DNA of 64,000 bases from Mycobacterium sp. AZCC_0083. Lineage in GTDB: Bacteria > Actinomycetota > Actinomycetes > Mycobacteriales > Mycobacteriaceae. Positions 33,590 through 44,861 of the stretch are shown here, piece by piece (position 1 is the stretch's first letter; the number at the start of each line of letters is the position of its first letter). Under the pieces are notes generated by a model. It was not told the origin of the DNA. It saw nothing but the letters and a program-made list of their open reading frames with translations, and did no database searches. Location of the stretch: contig NZ_JACHGP010000005.1 of NCBI RefSeq assembly GCF_014202335.1, forward strand, positions 62,001-126,000, given 5' to 3'. The translations under genes and the position numbers were made by a program.

Positions 33590-33606
33590 TTGTTCTTGAA
33601 GAACAA
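33590..33606. promoter_or_regulatory. Perfect 17-bp palindrome between pucR-type gene and desaturase operon
   Basis: TTGTTCTTGAAGAACAA has 8-bp perfect arms around a single G. It lies 13 bp upstream of the regulator start and 67 bp upstream of the reductase start. It is the obvious operator candidate for the PucR-type regulator. Confidence 0.7.
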
Positions 33607-33672
33607 TTTCATGCCTAATTTTCACACGGATAGGTCGAGAAGTAACCCATTTCAACAATCAGACTAGTAGTC

Positions 33673-34770
33673 ATGACTTCCCTCATCGCTGGAACCGCGC
33701 GGCGGCCCCTGCGGTCCCTCGCGCAGATGGTGACCCAGCCACTGGTGCCGCGCGACTTCATCGATCTGATCGACCCGCTCAGCAGCTCACGCGACCTTCG
33801 CGGTCGGATCGACGCCGTCACCGCCGAAACGACCGACGCGGCGACCATCCGCATCCGGGTCGGGCACGGTTGGCGCGGGCACCGGGCCGGCCAGTACGTC
33901 CGCATCGGTGTCGACGTCGACGGCGTCCGCCAGTGGCGGACCTACTCCATCACCTCGCAGGGCACGTCCCAGACCAATGCCAAGGCGAAGGCCAACCGTT
34001 TCATCACCATCACCGTCAGGACGGTGCCGGACGGCGTGGTGTCCAACTACCTGGTGCGTCAGGCGACGGCAGGCACCCTGGTTCACCTCGACCAGGCCTG
34101 CGGCGACTTCACCATGCCCGCCACGCGCCCCGACAAGGTCTTGTTCGTGACCGCGGGCAGCGGCATCACACCCGTCATGGGCATGTTGCGCAGCCACTCG
34201 CGCGAACTCGCCGACGTGGTCGTGGTGCACAGCGCCCCCACCGCCGACGACGTGGTCTTCGGTAGCGAGCTCCGGGCATTCGCCGACGCCGGCTCGGTGC
34301 GGCTCCTCGAACACCACACCGCCACCTCGCCCCGGATCACCGCAGCCGATCTGGATGCGCTGGTGCCGGATTGGGCCGACCGCCAGACCTGGGCCTGCGG
34401 CCCCGCCGCGCTGCTCGACGACATCGAGGCGCACTGGGCTCGGCACGGCGCGGCCGACCTGCTGCACACCGAGCGGTTCACCGCGCCAGCCGTTGGCGGC
34501 GGCGACGGCGGCCCGATCAGCTTCACCAGGACCGGCTCGACCGTCGAAACCAGCTCGGGCACAACACTTCTCGAAGCCGGCGAGAACGGAGGCGTCCTGA
34601 TGCCGTCGGGTTGCCGGATGGGCGTGTGCTTCGGCTGCGTCCTTCCCCTTCGCAACGGCGCGGTGCGCGACGTGCGCAACGGCGCCGTCACCATCGGCGC
34701 ACCCGACGCAGGCGTGCTGGTGCAGACCTGCATCTCCACCGTCGCCGGTTCCTGCGAAATCGACATCTGA
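33673..34770 (+). CDS. Ferredoxin reductase-type electron donor for fatty-acid desaturase (Rv3230c-like)
   Basis: 365 residues. The FAD-binding barrel has RTYSITSQ near residue 96, the NAD(P)H domain has VLFVTAGSGITPVMGML near residue 160, and a C-terminal plant-type 2Fe-2S domain has Cys 314, 319, 322 and 353 (GCRMGVCFGC and QTC). It passes NADPH electrons to the desaturase encoded 46 bp downstream; the order and domain layout match the Rv3230c-desA3 pair of M. tuberculosis. Confidence 0.92.
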   Translation: MTSLIAGTARRPLRSLAQMVTQPLVPRDFIDLIDPLSSSRDLRGRIDAVTAETTDAATIRIRVGHGWRGHRAGQYVRIGVDVDGVRQWRTYSITSQGTSQTNAKAKANRFITITVRTVPDGVVSNYLVRQATAGTLVHLDQACGDFTMPATRPDKVLFVTAGSGITPVMGMLRSHSRELADVVVVHSAPTADDVVFGSELRAFADAGSVRLLEHHTATSPRITAADLDALVPDWADRQTWACGPAALLDDIEAHWARHGAADLLHTERFTAPAVGGGDGGPISFTRTGSTVETSSGTTLLEAGENGGVLMPSGCRMGVCFGCVLPLRNGAVRDVRNGAVTIGAPDAGVLVQTCISTVAGSCEIDI

Positions 34771-34816
34771 GCCACCTCAACCACATTCAGCTCGACCCCC
34801 ATCCTTGGAGGATCCC

Positions 34817-35986
34817 ATGACCGCCATACAGAACAAGCCCACCAGCCCCATCGCGCACTTGACCGATGACGACGTCGAGAACCTCGGGCGCGAGTTGGAC
34901 GCCATCCGTCAGCAGGTGCTCGACAGCCGCGGCGAGGACGACGCCCGCTACATCCGCAAGATCATCAAGGTTCAGCGCGGCCTCGAGGCGGGAAGCCGCG
35001 GCGTACTGCTGTTCTCACTGTTCCCGCCCGCGTGGTGGCTCGGCACTGCCGGTCTGTCCGCGGCCAAGATCCTGGAGAACATGGAGATCGGCCACAACGT
35101 CATGCACGGCCAATGGGACTGGATGCGCGATCCCAAGATTCACTCCACCACCTGGGAGTGGGACAACGCGTCGACGGCCGAGCAGTGGAAGCACTCCCAC
35201 AACGAGGATCACCACACCTACACCAACGTCCTCGGCAAGGACGGCGACCTCGGCTACGGCATCATGCGTGTCGACGAGGACCAGCGCTGGACCCCCTTCC
35301 ATCTGGGCCAGCCGCTGTGGAACGCGATCAACGCCGTGATGTTCCAGTACGGCATCGCCGCCTACGACTTGAAGCTCGGCAAGAACCTGAAAACCGCTGA
35401 GCGCCGCAAGAACCCGGAGTTCCGCGCCCGCGTGAGCTCCACACTGCGCAAGATCGGCAAGCAGAGCCTGCGCGACTACGTCGTGCATCCCCTGCTGTCG
35501 GGGCCAAGTGCCGTCACGACGTTCACCGCCAACCTCACCGCCAACGTGGTGCGCAACGTATGGACGCACTCGGTGATCATGTGCGGGCACTTCCCTGAAG
35601 GCGTGCAGACGTTCACCAAGGACAGCATCGATGGCGAGACCCGCGGTGAGTGGTACCTGAGGCAGATGCTCGGATCGGCCAACATCAGCGGTAGCCGCCT
35701 GATGCACCTGATGAGCGGCAACCTGTCCTACCAGATCGAGCATCACCTGTTCCCCGACCTGCCGAGCAACCGGTACGGCGAGATCGCTCCCAAGGTCAAG
35801 GACGTCTTCGACCGTTACGGGCTCACCTACACGACCGGCCCACTGGTGAAGCAGGTCGCATCCGCATGGCGCAAGGTGATCCGGCTGTCGCTGCCCAACG
35901 ACTTCTCGATCACCGCGCTCCAGCGTGGACTTCTCGGTGGCCGCGAGCAGGATTCTCGACGAGAGGTCGACGTTCGCGCGGCCTGA
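34817..35986 (+). CDS. desA3: Membrane acyl-CoA delta-9 desaturase, DesA3-like
   Basis: 389 residues from ATG 34817, which follows GGAGGATCCC. The three His clusters for the di-iron centre are GHNVMH (His 93, 97), HSHNEDHH (about 126-133) and QIEHHLFPD (His 309, 310). Membrane segments flank them (LLFSLFPPAWWLGTAGL). It introduces a cis-9 double bond into stearoyl-CoA, giving oleic acid for lipids. It is co-transcribed with its reductase and probably controlled by the divergent PucR-type regulator. Confidence 0.92.
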   Translation: MTAIQNKPTSPIAHLTDDDVENLGRELDAIRQQVLDSRGEDDARYIRKIIKVQRGLEAGSRGVLLFSLFPPAWWLGTAGLSAAKILENMEIGHNVMHGQWDWMRDPKIHSTTWEWDNASTAEQWKHSHNEDHHTYTNVLGKDGDLGYGIMRVDEDQRWTPFHLGQPLWNAINAVMFQYGIAAYDLKLGKNLKTAERRKNPEFRARVSSTLRKIGKQSLRDYVVHPLLSGPSAVTTFTANLTANVVRNVWTHSVIMCGHFPEGVQTFTKDSIDGETRGEWYLRQMLGSANISGSRLMHLMSGNLSYQIEHHLFPDLPSNRYGEIAPKVKDVFDRYGLTYTTGPLVKQVASAWRKVIRLSLPNDFSITALQRGLLGGREQDSRREVDVRAA

Positions 35987-36005
35987 TCCTCCGTAGTCTG
36001 GACAC

Positions 36006-37427
36006 GTGAGCATCACCCTTGGAGACACCTTCTCCCGCGAATTGCCGGAGATGGCCATCCGCTGGCAGGCCGAGGCCACACCCGACCCGCGTCTGCTGGT
36101 GCTCAACGAGGCGCTGGCCGCAGATCTCGGCCTCGACGTCGCCTGGCTGCGCAGCCCCGAGGGGGTTGGCCTGTTGGTCGGCGCCGTGGTTCCCGACGGT
36201 GCCACTCCCGTCGCGCAGGGCTACGCCGGGCATCAGTTCGGCGGCTTCGTCCCGCGTCTTGGCGACGGGCGCGCCCTGCTGCTCGGCGAGCTCGAAGCGG
36301 GCGGACGCCGTCGTGACCTTCACCTCAAGGGCTCGGGACGCACACCGTTCGCGCAGGGTGGCGACGGGTTGGCCGCCGTTGGTCCGATGCTGCGCGAGTA
36401 CGTCATCAGCGAGGCGATGCACGCACTGGCCATCCCCACCACCCGATCGCTCGCCGTGGTGGCGACGGGACGCCCGGTGTATCGGGAGACGACGCTGCCA
36501 GGTGCCGTGCTCGCCAGGGTCGCGGCCAGCCATCTGCGCGTCGGCAGCTTCCAGTACGCCGCCAGTACCGACCCAAACTTGTTGCGGCGCCTCGCCGATT
36601 ACGCGATCGCCCTCCACTACCCGGACGCTACCGACTACCTTGCGTTGTTCGAGGCGGTCGTCGCCGCCCAGGCGCCGCTGGTGGCCAAGTGGATGCTCGT
36701 CGGGTTCGTGCACGGCGTCATGAACACCGACAACATGACGATCTCCGGCGAGACCATCGACTACGGCCCGTGTGCGTTCATGGAGGCCTACGACCCGGTC
36801 ACCGTCTTCAGCTCGATCGACCACGCGGGCCGCTACGCCTACGGCAACCAGCCCGCGGTGGCCGAGTGGAACCTGGCCCGGTTCGCCGAGACCCTGCTAC
36901 CGCTGCTTGCCGACGACCCCGATGAGGCGATAGCGCTCGCGACGGAGTCCCTCGGCGGTTTCCACCGTCAGTACGCGGCCGCCTGGTCGGCGGGCATCCG
37001 CGCGAAGGTCGGGCTGGCCAACGGCGGCGGCGACGTAACGCCGCTGGTCGGCGAGCTTCTGGCGCAGCTCGAACAGAGCCGCGTCGACTACACCTCGTTC
37101 TTCCGACACCTCGCCACGGCCGCCCGCGGTGACGCCGAACCCGCGCGCGGCCTGTTCGTCGACCTCGCCGGATTCGACGAGTGGCTGACGCGCTGGCGGG
37201 CACTGAGCCCGGACGCCGACGCGATGGATCGGGTGAACCCCGTCTACATTCCACGCAACCACCTGGTCGAGGAGGCCCTCACCGCGGCAACCGACGGCGA
37301 CCTGGCACCGTTCGAACGCCTGGTGGCTGCGGTGGCCGCGCCGTACGACGAACGTCCCGGCCTCGAGCGCTACGCCGACGCGGCGCCACGCGACTTCGGC
37401 GACTACCGCACCTTCTGCGGGACCTGA
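36006..37427 (+). CDS. selO: Protein adenylyltransferase SelO (YdiU)
   Basis: 473 residues from GTG 36006. The pseudokinase fold of SelO is marked by [23 protein letters not shown], the nucleotide loop [16 protein letters not shown], and [20 protein letters not shown], which holds the metal-binding Asn/Asp. SelO transfers AMP to Ser/Thr/Tyr of target proteins in redox control (family knowledge). A Cys third from the C-terminus (FCGT) matches the redox Cys/Sec position of the family. It stands alone, 19 bp after the desaturase. Confidence 0.93.
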   Translation: MSITLGDTFSRELPEMAIRWQAEATPDPRLLVLNEALAADLGLDVAWLRSPEGVGLLVGAVVPDGATPVAQGYAGHQFGGFVPRLGDGRALLLGELEAGGRRRDLHLKGSGRTPFAQGGDGLAAVGPMLREYVISEAMHALAIPTTRSLAVVATGRPVYRETTLPGAVLARVAASHLRVGSFQYAASTDPNLLRRLADYAIALHYPDATDYLALFEAVVAAQAPLVAKWMLVGFVHGVMNTDNMTISGETIDYGPCAFMEAYDPVTVFSSIDHAGRYAYGNQPAVAEWNLARFAETLLPLLADDPDEAIALATESLGGFHRQYAAAWSAGIRAKVGLANGGGDVTPLVGELLAQLEQSRVDYTSFFRHLATAARGDAEPARGLFVDLAGFDEWLTRWRALSPDADAMDRVNPVYIPRNHLVEEALTAATDGDLAPFERLVAAVAAPYDERPGLERYADAAPRDFGDYRTFCGT

Positions 37428-37434
37428 GGCCCGC

Positions 37435-39783
37435 TCAGTGGCGCGAAATCGGTTGCAGACCCGGCGGTTGCGGCGGGGGCGGCAGTAGCGACCCCCTGGC
37501 ACGGAGCGCGACCGTTGTCGGGCTCTGCGTGCTGAGGGTGACGTCCCGGCCTCCGTGGCGGATGGTAAACGTACCGTCGGGCCCGTCGCGCAGGGCGTAG
37601 CTCACCTGATCGTGGCCGACGTCCACGACGAGCCGGAATCCGCGCCAGCGCAGCCGGAAGCGCAGGCGTGAAATGCCGTCGGGCAGTTGCGGATCCAAGT
37701 ACAGGCAGCCTTCGTCGTCACGCAAGCCGCCGAATCCGGCGACCAGCGCCGTCCACGCTCCTGCCAATGAGGCCATGTGCAGGCCGTCGCGGGTGTTGTG
37801 GTGCAGGTCGCGCAGATCGATCACTGCGGTTTCATAGGCGTAGTCATGTGCCAGTTCCAAGTGCCCGACTTCAGCGCACAGCACGGCCTGCGTGCACGCC
37901 GACAGCGACGAGTCCCGCGTGGTGCGCCGCTCGTAGTAGTCGACGTTGCGTGCCTTCTGTTCCCGCGTGAATGCGTGGCCCTGCCAGTGCATCGCCAGGA
38001 CCAGGTCGGCCTGCTTGATCACCTGCGCGGGGTACAGCCTCACGTAGGCTTCGTGCAACAGCAGCGGATACTCGGTGTTCTCGGTGAAGTCCCACTCGCG
38101 CAGCGTGGTGAACCCCTCGCACTGCTCGTGCACCCCCAGCTCGACGTCGTACGGAATGTGTACTGCCGCAGCGGCATCCCGCCAGGCGGCCATCTCCTCG
38201 GTGGTGACACCCAAGTCCTGCGCCGCGACGGGATGACGCTCGCACGCCTGAGCGGCGATGCCCAGATTGTTCGCGGCCATCAGGTTGGTGAACACGTTGT
38301 CGCGGACCACCGCGGTGTACTCGTCTGGGCCGGTCACCCCGTCCAGATGCCACCGGCCGTGCCGGTCGTGGTGGCCGAGCGAGAGCCACAGCCGGGCCGT
38401 CTCGACCAACACCGCCAGACCGCATTCGCGTTCCAGCGTGTCGTCGCCGGTAACCACCCGGTAGCGCTCGACCGCCATCGCGATGTCGGCGTTGACGTGC
38501 CAGGCCGCGGTGCCTGCCGGCCAGTACGCCGAGCATTCCTCCCCCGCGATGGTGCGCCACGGGAACGCAGCACCCGCCAGGTCGAGCTCGGCGGCCCGCT
38601 CACGGGCGAGGTCCAGCGTCGACGCCCGCCACCGCAGCGCGTCCGCGGCCGCATCCGGTGCGGTGTAGGTCAGCAGAGGCAGGACGTATCCCTCGGTGTC
38701 CCAGAATGCGTGCCCGTCGTAGCCGGTGCCGGTCAGGCCCTTGCCAGCGATCGCCCGGCGCTCGGCCCGGGCGCTGGCCTGCAGCACGTGGAAGAGCCCG
38801 AATCGCACCGCCTGCTGGATGTCGGGGTCGCCCTCTACCTCGACGTCGGCGCTGTCCCAGAAGTCGGCGAGGTACGCGCGCTGACCGTCGACCAAACCCT
38901 GCCAGCCCGTGTAGCGGGCGCCCTCGATACCGCCGGCCACCTGATCGCGCAACGCAGGCCGCGACCGCAGGCTCGACCAGCCATAGGCGAGGTACTTCAC
39001 GATGCGCAACTGCTGACCGGGCCTCAAACCGCAGATCACCGTCGTGCGGGCCCAGTCCTCGCCCGCATCGGTATTCACCTCGACGCGCCCGGGCACCTCC
39101 ACCAGGTGGTCCATCGCCGCGGCGAGCGTCAGCCCGCTCCCTCTGGTGCGATGGATCAGAAGGGCGCCCCGATCAGCGGACTCGTAGGCCACCGATTCCA
39201 GCGGGTTGTTCAACATGGCCGCGACCCGGGGGTCGGCCGATGGTTGCGGTTGATCTTCGTTCGCGACGAGCTCGGATTGCACTGTCACACGGGTGAATTC
39301 GTCGACGGCTTCGACCACGTATTCGATCGCCACGATGCTGCGTTGCGTCAGCGACACCAGCCTGGTGGAACGTACCAGCACCAGCTTGCCCGCCGGCGAG
39401 CGCCATCGGGCCACCCTCGTCAGGGTGCCGGCACGCAGGTCGAGCACCCGCTCGTGCTCGATGAGGTCTCCGTAGCGCACGTCGAACGGTTCGTCATCGA
39501 CCAGCAGGCGCATGATCTTGCCGTTGGTGACGTCGATGAGTGATTGGCCGTCCTCCGGGTAGCCGTAGCCCGCCTCGGCGTACGGCAGCGGCCGCGTCTC
39601 GTAGAACGAGTTGAGATACGTGCCGGGCAGCCCGTACGGCTCGCCCTCGTCGAGGTTGCCCCGCAGGCCGATGTGCCCATTGGACAGCGCGAACACCGAC
39701 TCGGACTGCGCAAGCAGATCGAGGTTGAGCGTGGTCTCGCGCACGTGCCACGGCTCGACCGGGTAGGCGTCGTCGCTGATCAT
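37435..39783 (-). CDS. Glycoside hydrolase family 65 disaccharide phosphorylase
   Basis: 782 residues, the full GH65 length. N-terminal beta-sandwich: [21 protein letters not shown]. Catalytic (alpha/alpha)6 barrel with the general acid Glu in GVTGPDEYT near residue 487, plus [12 protein letters not shown] and a C-terminal [21 protein letters not shown]65 enzymes phosphorolyse trehalose, maltose, kojibiose or nigerose to beta-glucose 1-phosphate. Coupling with the HAD gene (4-bp ATGA overlap) supplies the mutase for that product. The pair corresponds to Rv3401/Rv3400 of M. tuberculosis. Confidence 0.93.
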   Translation of the reverse strand: MISDDAYPVEPWHVRETTLNLDLLAQSESVFALSNGHIGLRGNLDEGEPYGLPGTYLNSFYETRPLPYAEAGYGYPEDGQSLIDVTNGKIMRLLVDDEPFDVRYGDLIEHERVLDLRAGTLTRVARWRSPAGKLVLVRSTRLVSLTQRSIVAIEYVVEAVDEFTRVTVQSELVANEDQPQPSADPRVAAMLNNPLESVAYESADRGALLIHRTRGSGLTLAAAMDHLVEVPGRVEVNTDAGEDWARTTVICGLRPGQQLRIVKYLAYGWSSLRSRPALRDQVAGGIEGARYTGWQGLVDGQRAYLADFWDSADVEVEGDPDIQQAVRFGLFHVLQASARAERRAIAGKGLTGTGYDGHAFWDTEGYVLPLLTYTAPDAAADALRWRASTLDLARERAAELDLAGAAFPWRTIAGEECSAYWPAGTAAWHVNADIAMAVERYRVVTGDDTLERECGLAVLVETARLWLSLGHHDRHGRWHLDGVTGPDEYTAVVRDNVFTNLMAANNLGIAAQACERHPVAAQDLGVTTEEMAAWRDAAAAVHIPYDVELGVHEQCEGFTTLREWDFTENTEYPLLLHEAYVRLYPAQVIKQADLVLAMHWQGHAFTREQKARNVDYYERRTTRDSSLSACTQAVLCAEVGHLELAHDYAYETAVIDLRDLHHNTRDGLHMASLAGAWTALVAGFGGLRDDEGCLYLDPQLPDGISRLRFRLRWRGFRLVVDVGHDQVSYALRDGPDGTFTIRHGGRDVTLSTQSPTTVALRARGSLLPPPPQPPGLQPISRH

Positions 39784-40523
39784 GACGCGGGAAGCAGGTC
39801 GGCGAGGTCGTTGACCACGACGTCGGCACCGTTGCGGCGCAACGCTTCTGCGTGCCCCACGCGGTCCACCCCGATCACCACGCCGAAATGGCCCGCGTGG
39901 CCGGCCTGCACCCCGGCGATCGCATCCTCGAACACCGCCGCGGCACCGGGCGGCACGCCGAGCAGCTCGGCGCCCCGCAGGTACGAGTCGGGTGCTGGCT
40001 TGCCAGGGATGTGCTCATTCCGCATGGTGATCGCGTCGACGCGCTGCCCGACGAACCGGTCGAGGCCGGTGATCTCCAGTACCTGGCGGGTGTTGGCGCT
40101 CGAGGACACCACCGCAACCGCGAGCCCGGCGGCGTGCACGGCCTCCAGGTACCTCCGAGAACCCTCGAAGACCTCGACCCCCTCGCCGTGCAGAACCTCC
40201 AAAAACAGTACGTTCTTGCGGTTTCCAAGCCCGTTCACGGTTTCGGCGCCGGGATCGTCGTCCGAGTCTCCCTCTGGCAGCGTGATGCCACGACTCTCGA
40301 GGAACGACCGCACGCCGTCCTCGCGCTTCTTGCCGTCGACGTAGGTCGCATAGTCACCGTCGACGTCGAACGGCCGGAATTGGTCACCGTCACGTTCCGC
40401 GCGAGCCCGCAGGAAGTCGTCGAACATCGACTTCCATGCCTTGCGATGCACGCTGGCGGTGTCGGTCAGAACTCCGTCGAGGTCGAACAGACACGCATGA
40501 ACGTCATCGGGCAGACCCAGCAA
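39780..40523 (-). CDS. HAD-family beta-phosphoglucomutase
   Basis: 247 residues. The nucleophile motif is [10 protein letters not shown] at residues 12-21, the Ser/Thr motif is [13 protein letters not shown], the Lys is in [12 protein letters not shown], and the acidic motif is [12 protein letters not shown]. The cap domain follows the first motif. It interconverts beta-glucose 1-phosphate and glucose 6-phosphate, the step after the neighbouring GH65 phosphorylase. ATG 40523 lies 20 bp inside the preceding gene. Confidence 0.92.
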   Translation of the reverse strand: MLGLPDDVHACLFDLDGVLTDTASVHRKAWKSMFDDFLRARAERDGDQFRPFDVDGDYATYVDGKKREDGVRSFLESRGITLPEGDSDDDPGAETVNGLGNRKNVLFLEVLHGEGVEVFEGSRRYLEAVHAAGLAVAVVSSSANTRQVLEITGLDRFVGQRVDAITMRNEHIPGKPAPDSYLRGAELLGVPPGAAAVFEDAIAGVQAGHAGHFGVVIGVDRVGHAEALRRNGADVVVNDLADLLPAS

Positions 40524-40884
40524 CGCCGACCCCGCTTCCCCGATGGCCGTGCCCTGGCGGAGTGAGTCGCCTTCGAATGTTGACGAGGTCGTCTCGCAGA
40601 ACGATGTCCGGCCATGGCGGTCGGCGTAGCACTGCCAGAGTGGCTATCACCGCCGACGCCAGCCCGGTGATCACGCCGATTAGCGCGATCCGGTTCCCAT
40701 CGACGGCTGCCGTCCACGAGACCGCGTCGCCGCGAATGACGAACACGCCGACCGGCGTCGCGGAGCCACCGCGGACCCTAGCGACGGGGATGACCGTGGT
40801 TCCGTCGACCTCTATGGGCTGACCGTAAACGCCCATGCCGGCGAGATCGGCGGGTAGGCGATCGAAGATGTCTGGACGGTTCAT
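40504..40884 (-). CDS. GerW/YtfJ-like protein with C-terminal membrane helix
   Basis: 126 residues from ATG 40884. The core [22 protein letters not shown], then [19 protein letters not shown], resembles the GerW (YtfJ, PF09579) fold. The Gly-rich loop that normally separates the two halves is shortened to a few residues (RGGSAT). A membrane segment, [20 protein letters not shown], follows. GerW proteins are named for Bacillus spore germination, but non-sporulating actinobacteria also carry them with unknown role. The 3' end overlaps the HAD gene by 20 bp. Confidence 0.6.
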   Translation of the reverse strand: MNRPDIFDRLPADLAGMGVYGQPIEVDGTTVIPVARVRGGSATPVGVFVIRGDAVSWTAAVDGNRIALIGVITGLASAVIATLAVLRRPPWPDIVLRDDLVNIRRRLTPPGHGHRGSGVGVAGSAR

Positions 40885-40930
40885 GACCGCACCATAGCGA
40901 CTCGAGCTGAGCAGGGGCACCCTTCTCATC

Positions 40931-40952
40931 CCCCCGTTGCTCCGCTCGCCCC
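40931..40952 (-). repeat. G-rich dispersed repeat, copy 4 (inverted on the + strand)
   Basis: Read on the minus strand: GGGGCGAGCGGAGCAACGGG, one base different from the other copies. It begins at the stop codon of the marR-type gene and extends into the gap before the GerW-like gene. Confidence 0.65.
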
Positions 40953-41443
40953 TAGAAGTTCGTCTTGCCGGTGCCGAGGCCTGGATGGACGCCGGGGATG
41001 AGGCCCGCGCCGACGGCGATCCGCTGCAGAAGCTGGCGCAGGGTGTCTCGTTCTGCGGCCGACAGTGGCTCGGTGACGATGTCTTCGAGTGCGCTGGTCG
41101 CCTCGTCGAGGCTTGGCAGGAGGGTGTGGGCCCGGTCGGTGAGCGTGATCGCGAAGGCGCGGCGATCGTCGGGATGCGCCATGCGTTTGACCAGGCCGTT
41201 TGCTTCGAGCGTGTCGATGACGGCCACCATCGCATTGCGGTGGATGCCGAGCCGGGCCGACAGCTGACGCTGGGACTGGCCGTTCTCGGTCGCCAACGCC
41301 ATCAGTACCGCGTAGGACCGCGGGTCGACGCCGATGGCGCCCATGTCGCGCTGAAACACGCCGGCGACGTGAAAGCCCAGCTGAGACAACAGAAACGGGA
41401 TGCGTTCGTCGAGCGAGGCGATGCCGAGCGACCGATCTTCCAT
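40952..41443 (-). CDS. MarR-family transcriptional regulator
   Basis: 163 residues. The winged helix has RQLSARLGIHRNAMVAVIDTLEANGLVKR as recognition region and DDRRAFAITLTDRAHTLLPSL as wing. N- and C-terminal helices (LGFHVAGVFQRDM; DTLRQLLQRIAV) form the dimer interface. It is divergent from an NmrA-type reductase operon, and two tandem palindromes lie between them; repression of that operon relieved by a small lipophilic molecule is the likely mode. Confidence 0.9.
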   Translation of the reverse strand: MEDRSLGIASLDERIPFLLSQLGFHVAGVFQRDMGAIGVDPRSYAVLMALATENGQSQRQLSARLGIHRNAMVAVIDTLEANGLVKRMAHPDDRRAFAITLTDRAHTLLPSLDEATSALEDIVTEPLSAAERDTLRQLLQRIAVGAGLIPGVHPGLGTGKTNF

Positions 41444-41470
41444 GCGCAGACACTAGCACTTTTGATGATT

Positions 41471-41501
41471 GTCACTTAATGTGATGATCACAAGAAGTGA
41501 T
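41471..41501. promoter_or_regulatory. Tandem 15-bp palindromes, probable MarR operator
   Basis: GTCAC-TTAAT-GTGAT at 41471-41485 and ATCAC-AAGAA-GTGAT at 41487-41501 share the form RTCAC-N5-GTGAT, with centres 16 bp apart. They lie 28 bp from the marR start and 17 bp from the NmrA gene start, covering the likely promoters of both. Confidence 0.7.
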
Positions 41502-41517
41502 TATTCTAGGAGGAATC

Positions 41518-42203
41518 GTGAAGATCGCACTGTTCGGCGCCAACGGTCAGACCGGCCGGCTGGCGACAGCATTGGCCCTCAATGCAGGCCACGAGGTTCT
41601 TGCGGTGACGCGCCGCCCGCAGGAGTTCCCGCTGAGTGGGCCGGGTTTGATGGTGGTCGAGGCCGACGTGCGCGACGCGACCGCCGTCCGGCCCGTCGTG
41701 GCAGGGGTAGACGCCGTGGTGTCGACGCTCGGCGTCACGTTCACCAGGGAGCAGGTCGACACGTACTCGGCGGGAACGGCCAACATCGTCGCCGCTATGC
41801 AGGCCGCCAAGACGCGTCGGCTGATCGTGGTCAGCTCGACCGCGGCGTACCCTACGCGTCGCAGCGGCTCCTCGCTCACGCTGCGACTGGTGGAGCCGAT
41901 CATCACCAGGACCATCGGCAAGACCGTGTACGACGACGTCCGGCGCATGGAGGACGTCGTCCGTGGCAGCGGCCTGGACTGGACGATCGTTCGCCCCTCT
42001 GGCCTGTTCGACCTGCCAGCACCCACCGACTACGTCCGCGGCGTCGTCGATCCCGTCGGTGCGTTCACCGCGCGCATCGACCTGGCCGACTACCTGCTGT
42101 CGCTGGCCGCCGACTCGGCTGCCGCGCGCCAGACCGTCATCATCTCGACCACCGAGGGCACGCCAAGCCTGTGGCAGATGATCCGGCGGGAAGCGGCCGC
42201 GTC

Positions 42204-42207
<4 letters not shown>
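41518..42207 (+). CDS. NmrA/SDR-type NAD(P)-binding reductase
   Basis: 229 residues from GTG 41518, after AGGAGG; in-frame GTG 41497 lies in the operator. The Rossmann motif is FGANGQTGRLA, with VSTLGVTFTREQ and LIVVSSTAAYPT following, and DWTIVRPSGLFD near residue 160. It belongs to the atypical SDRs that reduce quinones, flavins or act as redox sensors. It is the first gene of an operon of three (reductase, DUF1772 membrane protein, methyltransferase), each overlapping or abutting the next. Confidence 0.83.
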
Positions 42208-43357
<1,150 letters not shown>

Positions 43358-43375
43358 ACGCGGCGAGCTCTCTCC

Positions 43376-44203
43376 TCAGGACTTGCCGACGAGTGCCTGC
43401 GCTATTCGCGCCTGAGTTTCCGACTGGTCGCTGTCAACGCCGATCATCCGCAGCACGACCTGATCCGCACCGGCGGCGTGGTACTCCGCGACGCGGGATG
43501 CGATGTCCTCCAGACCTCCCCAGGCGGTGACACCGTCGAGCAATCGGTCGCTGACGGAGTCGATGTCGACCTCTGTGAATCCCTGGCGCACCAAGTTGAG
43601 GCGGTAGCCCCCCACCGAACACAGAAAGCGCAGCGGCTCTGCGACCGCTTGTCGGACGGACTCGCGGTCGACGTACGGGGCGACCATCAAAAGCACTGCC
43701 AGGACGCGGTTTGCGCCGAGAATGGTCCGCGCATCGGCCACGTACGACGGAGTCACCAGGAATGGATAGGCGCCGCCCGCACGGTCGCGCGCCAGCGCGA
43801 GCATGTTTGGGCCGAGTGCAGCCAGTATCCGCGAATGGGCCGCGATCCCCGTGGAGTCGAGGTCGTCGAGGTAGCCGTTGAGCGTGGCGAGTGGACGTCT
43901 TCCGTGTGCTCCCCCGAGTCCGAGCAACAGCCGGCCTGGATGCTCGCCCTCCAGGGCATGGCTGAGGGCCGAAACGGCGGCTACCGCCACCGTGTCCACC
44001 GAAAGGATTCCGCTGGCCACCTGAATCGTATTGCTGGAGCGCACCGCTCGCTCGAGCGACGGCAGAATATCGTTGGGCCCTCCGGGTATCCACAATGTCG
44101 AGTAGCCGAGGAGTTCAGCCCGGCCGACCTCATCGGCCGCGGCATCCGGGTTCTGAGCGGTGAGCCCGCTGACCGCCAGGCCGACGGATCCGGGAGTGAT
44201 CAC
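43376..44203 (-). CDS. F420-dependent LLM-class oxidoreductase (luciferase-like)
   Basis: 275 residues of the luciferase-like monooxygenase barrel. The N-terminus AAADEVGRAELLGYSTLWIPGG, the central RLLLGLGGAHG and the C-terminal AAGADQVVLRMI agree with the mycobacterial F420-binding subfamily. It would use reduced F420 to reduce or cleave a small organic substrate. It overlaps the PPOX-type gene by 4 bp, so two F420-type enzymes are made together. Confidence 0.83.
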   Translation of the reverse strand: MITPGSVGLAVSGLTAQNPDAAADEVGRAELLGYSTLWIPGGPNDILPSLERAVRSSNTIQVASGILSVDTVAVAAVSALSHALEGEHPGRLLLGLGGAHGRRPLATLNGYLDDLDSTGIAAHSRILAALGPNMLALARDRAGGAYPFLVTPSYVADARTILGANRVLAVLLMVAPYVDRESVRQAVAEPLRFLCSVGGYRLNLVRQGFTEVDIDSVSDRLLDGVTAWGGLEDIASRVAEYHAAGADQVVLRMIGVDSDQSETQARIAQALVGKS

Positions 44204-44631
44204 CGGACGAAGTCGTCGATGTCGCGGGCCTCACCATCGGGCATCGCAGGGTCGATGTGCCAGCTGAGTACCCGCCGCGGATACACGCGCAGCACGTCGT
44301 GGCTGAACCAGCTGGGGTTGACCGGAGGGTCGTCCACGACGATGGCCTCGGCGTGACCTCGGACTTCGACGCCGCGGCCCATTCCCGGCTTCAGCGCACC
44401 GGGTTCGTTCGGTGTCATGTCGTCAACGACGAGCCCGATGTCCGGACGCACCAAGACGTTGCGGAATCGCTGTGTCGCCCGGTGATTCGGTCCTCCGATG
44501 TCGATGGTCCCATCCGGATTGAGTCGAAACCCAAGCGGTCGGACGTGGGGCACGCCGCCAGGACCGATGGTGGCGAACCGGCACAACTGTTGGCGCTCCA
44601 GATACCTGCGCTCGACGACCGTGAAGATCAT
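44200..44631 (-). CDS. PPOX-class F420-dependent oxidoreductase
   Basis: 143 residues from ATG 44631 (a GTG at 44640 is also in frame). The split-barrel flavin-reductase fold shows LCRFATIGPGGVPHVRPLGFRL, DIGLVVDDM and GRGVEVRGHAEAI. These features fit the F420/FMN PPOX family, subtype with a long HIDPAMPDGEARD tail. It is co-transcribed with the LLM-class gene. Confidence 0.83.
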   Translation of the reverse strand: MIFTVVERRYLERQQLCRFATIGPGGVPHVRPLGFRLNPDGTIDIGGPNHRATQRFRNVLVRPDIGLVVDDMTPNEPGALKPGMGRGVEVRGHAEAIVVDDPPVNPSWFSHDVLRVYPRRVLSWHIDPAMPDGEARDIDDFVR

Positions 44632-44861
44632 GCCGCACACCGTAAGACCTCAACGGTGATTGAGGTCAAGTCGAATCCGGTTGCGGCCTCGGAGTTCGCA
44701 CACACAGGCCCAAGACTCCCGATGCGCTGCGCCTCGCCGATCAGATGCGCGACGACGTCCATATGCTGAACCCAATGTATGTGCCCGGCTTGTGCACTGC
44801 GCCAGAGGTGGGTGGATCATCGTCTGGCTCAATCGGTGCCATTCGATGACTGCGCCGATGA
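44632..44861. other. Non-coding gap before the hydrolase remnant
   Basis: I see no credible gene, RNA or repeat in these 230 bp. The short open frames on both strands have unnatural composition. Part of it may be unrecognisable decay of the hydrolase whose tail lies at 44862-44987. Confidence 0.4.

Noticed and set aside
37777..39543. 588-codon open frame on the plus strand
   Set aside because: Antisense of the GH65 gene, which is complete with all family motifs. High GC makes long antisense frames common.
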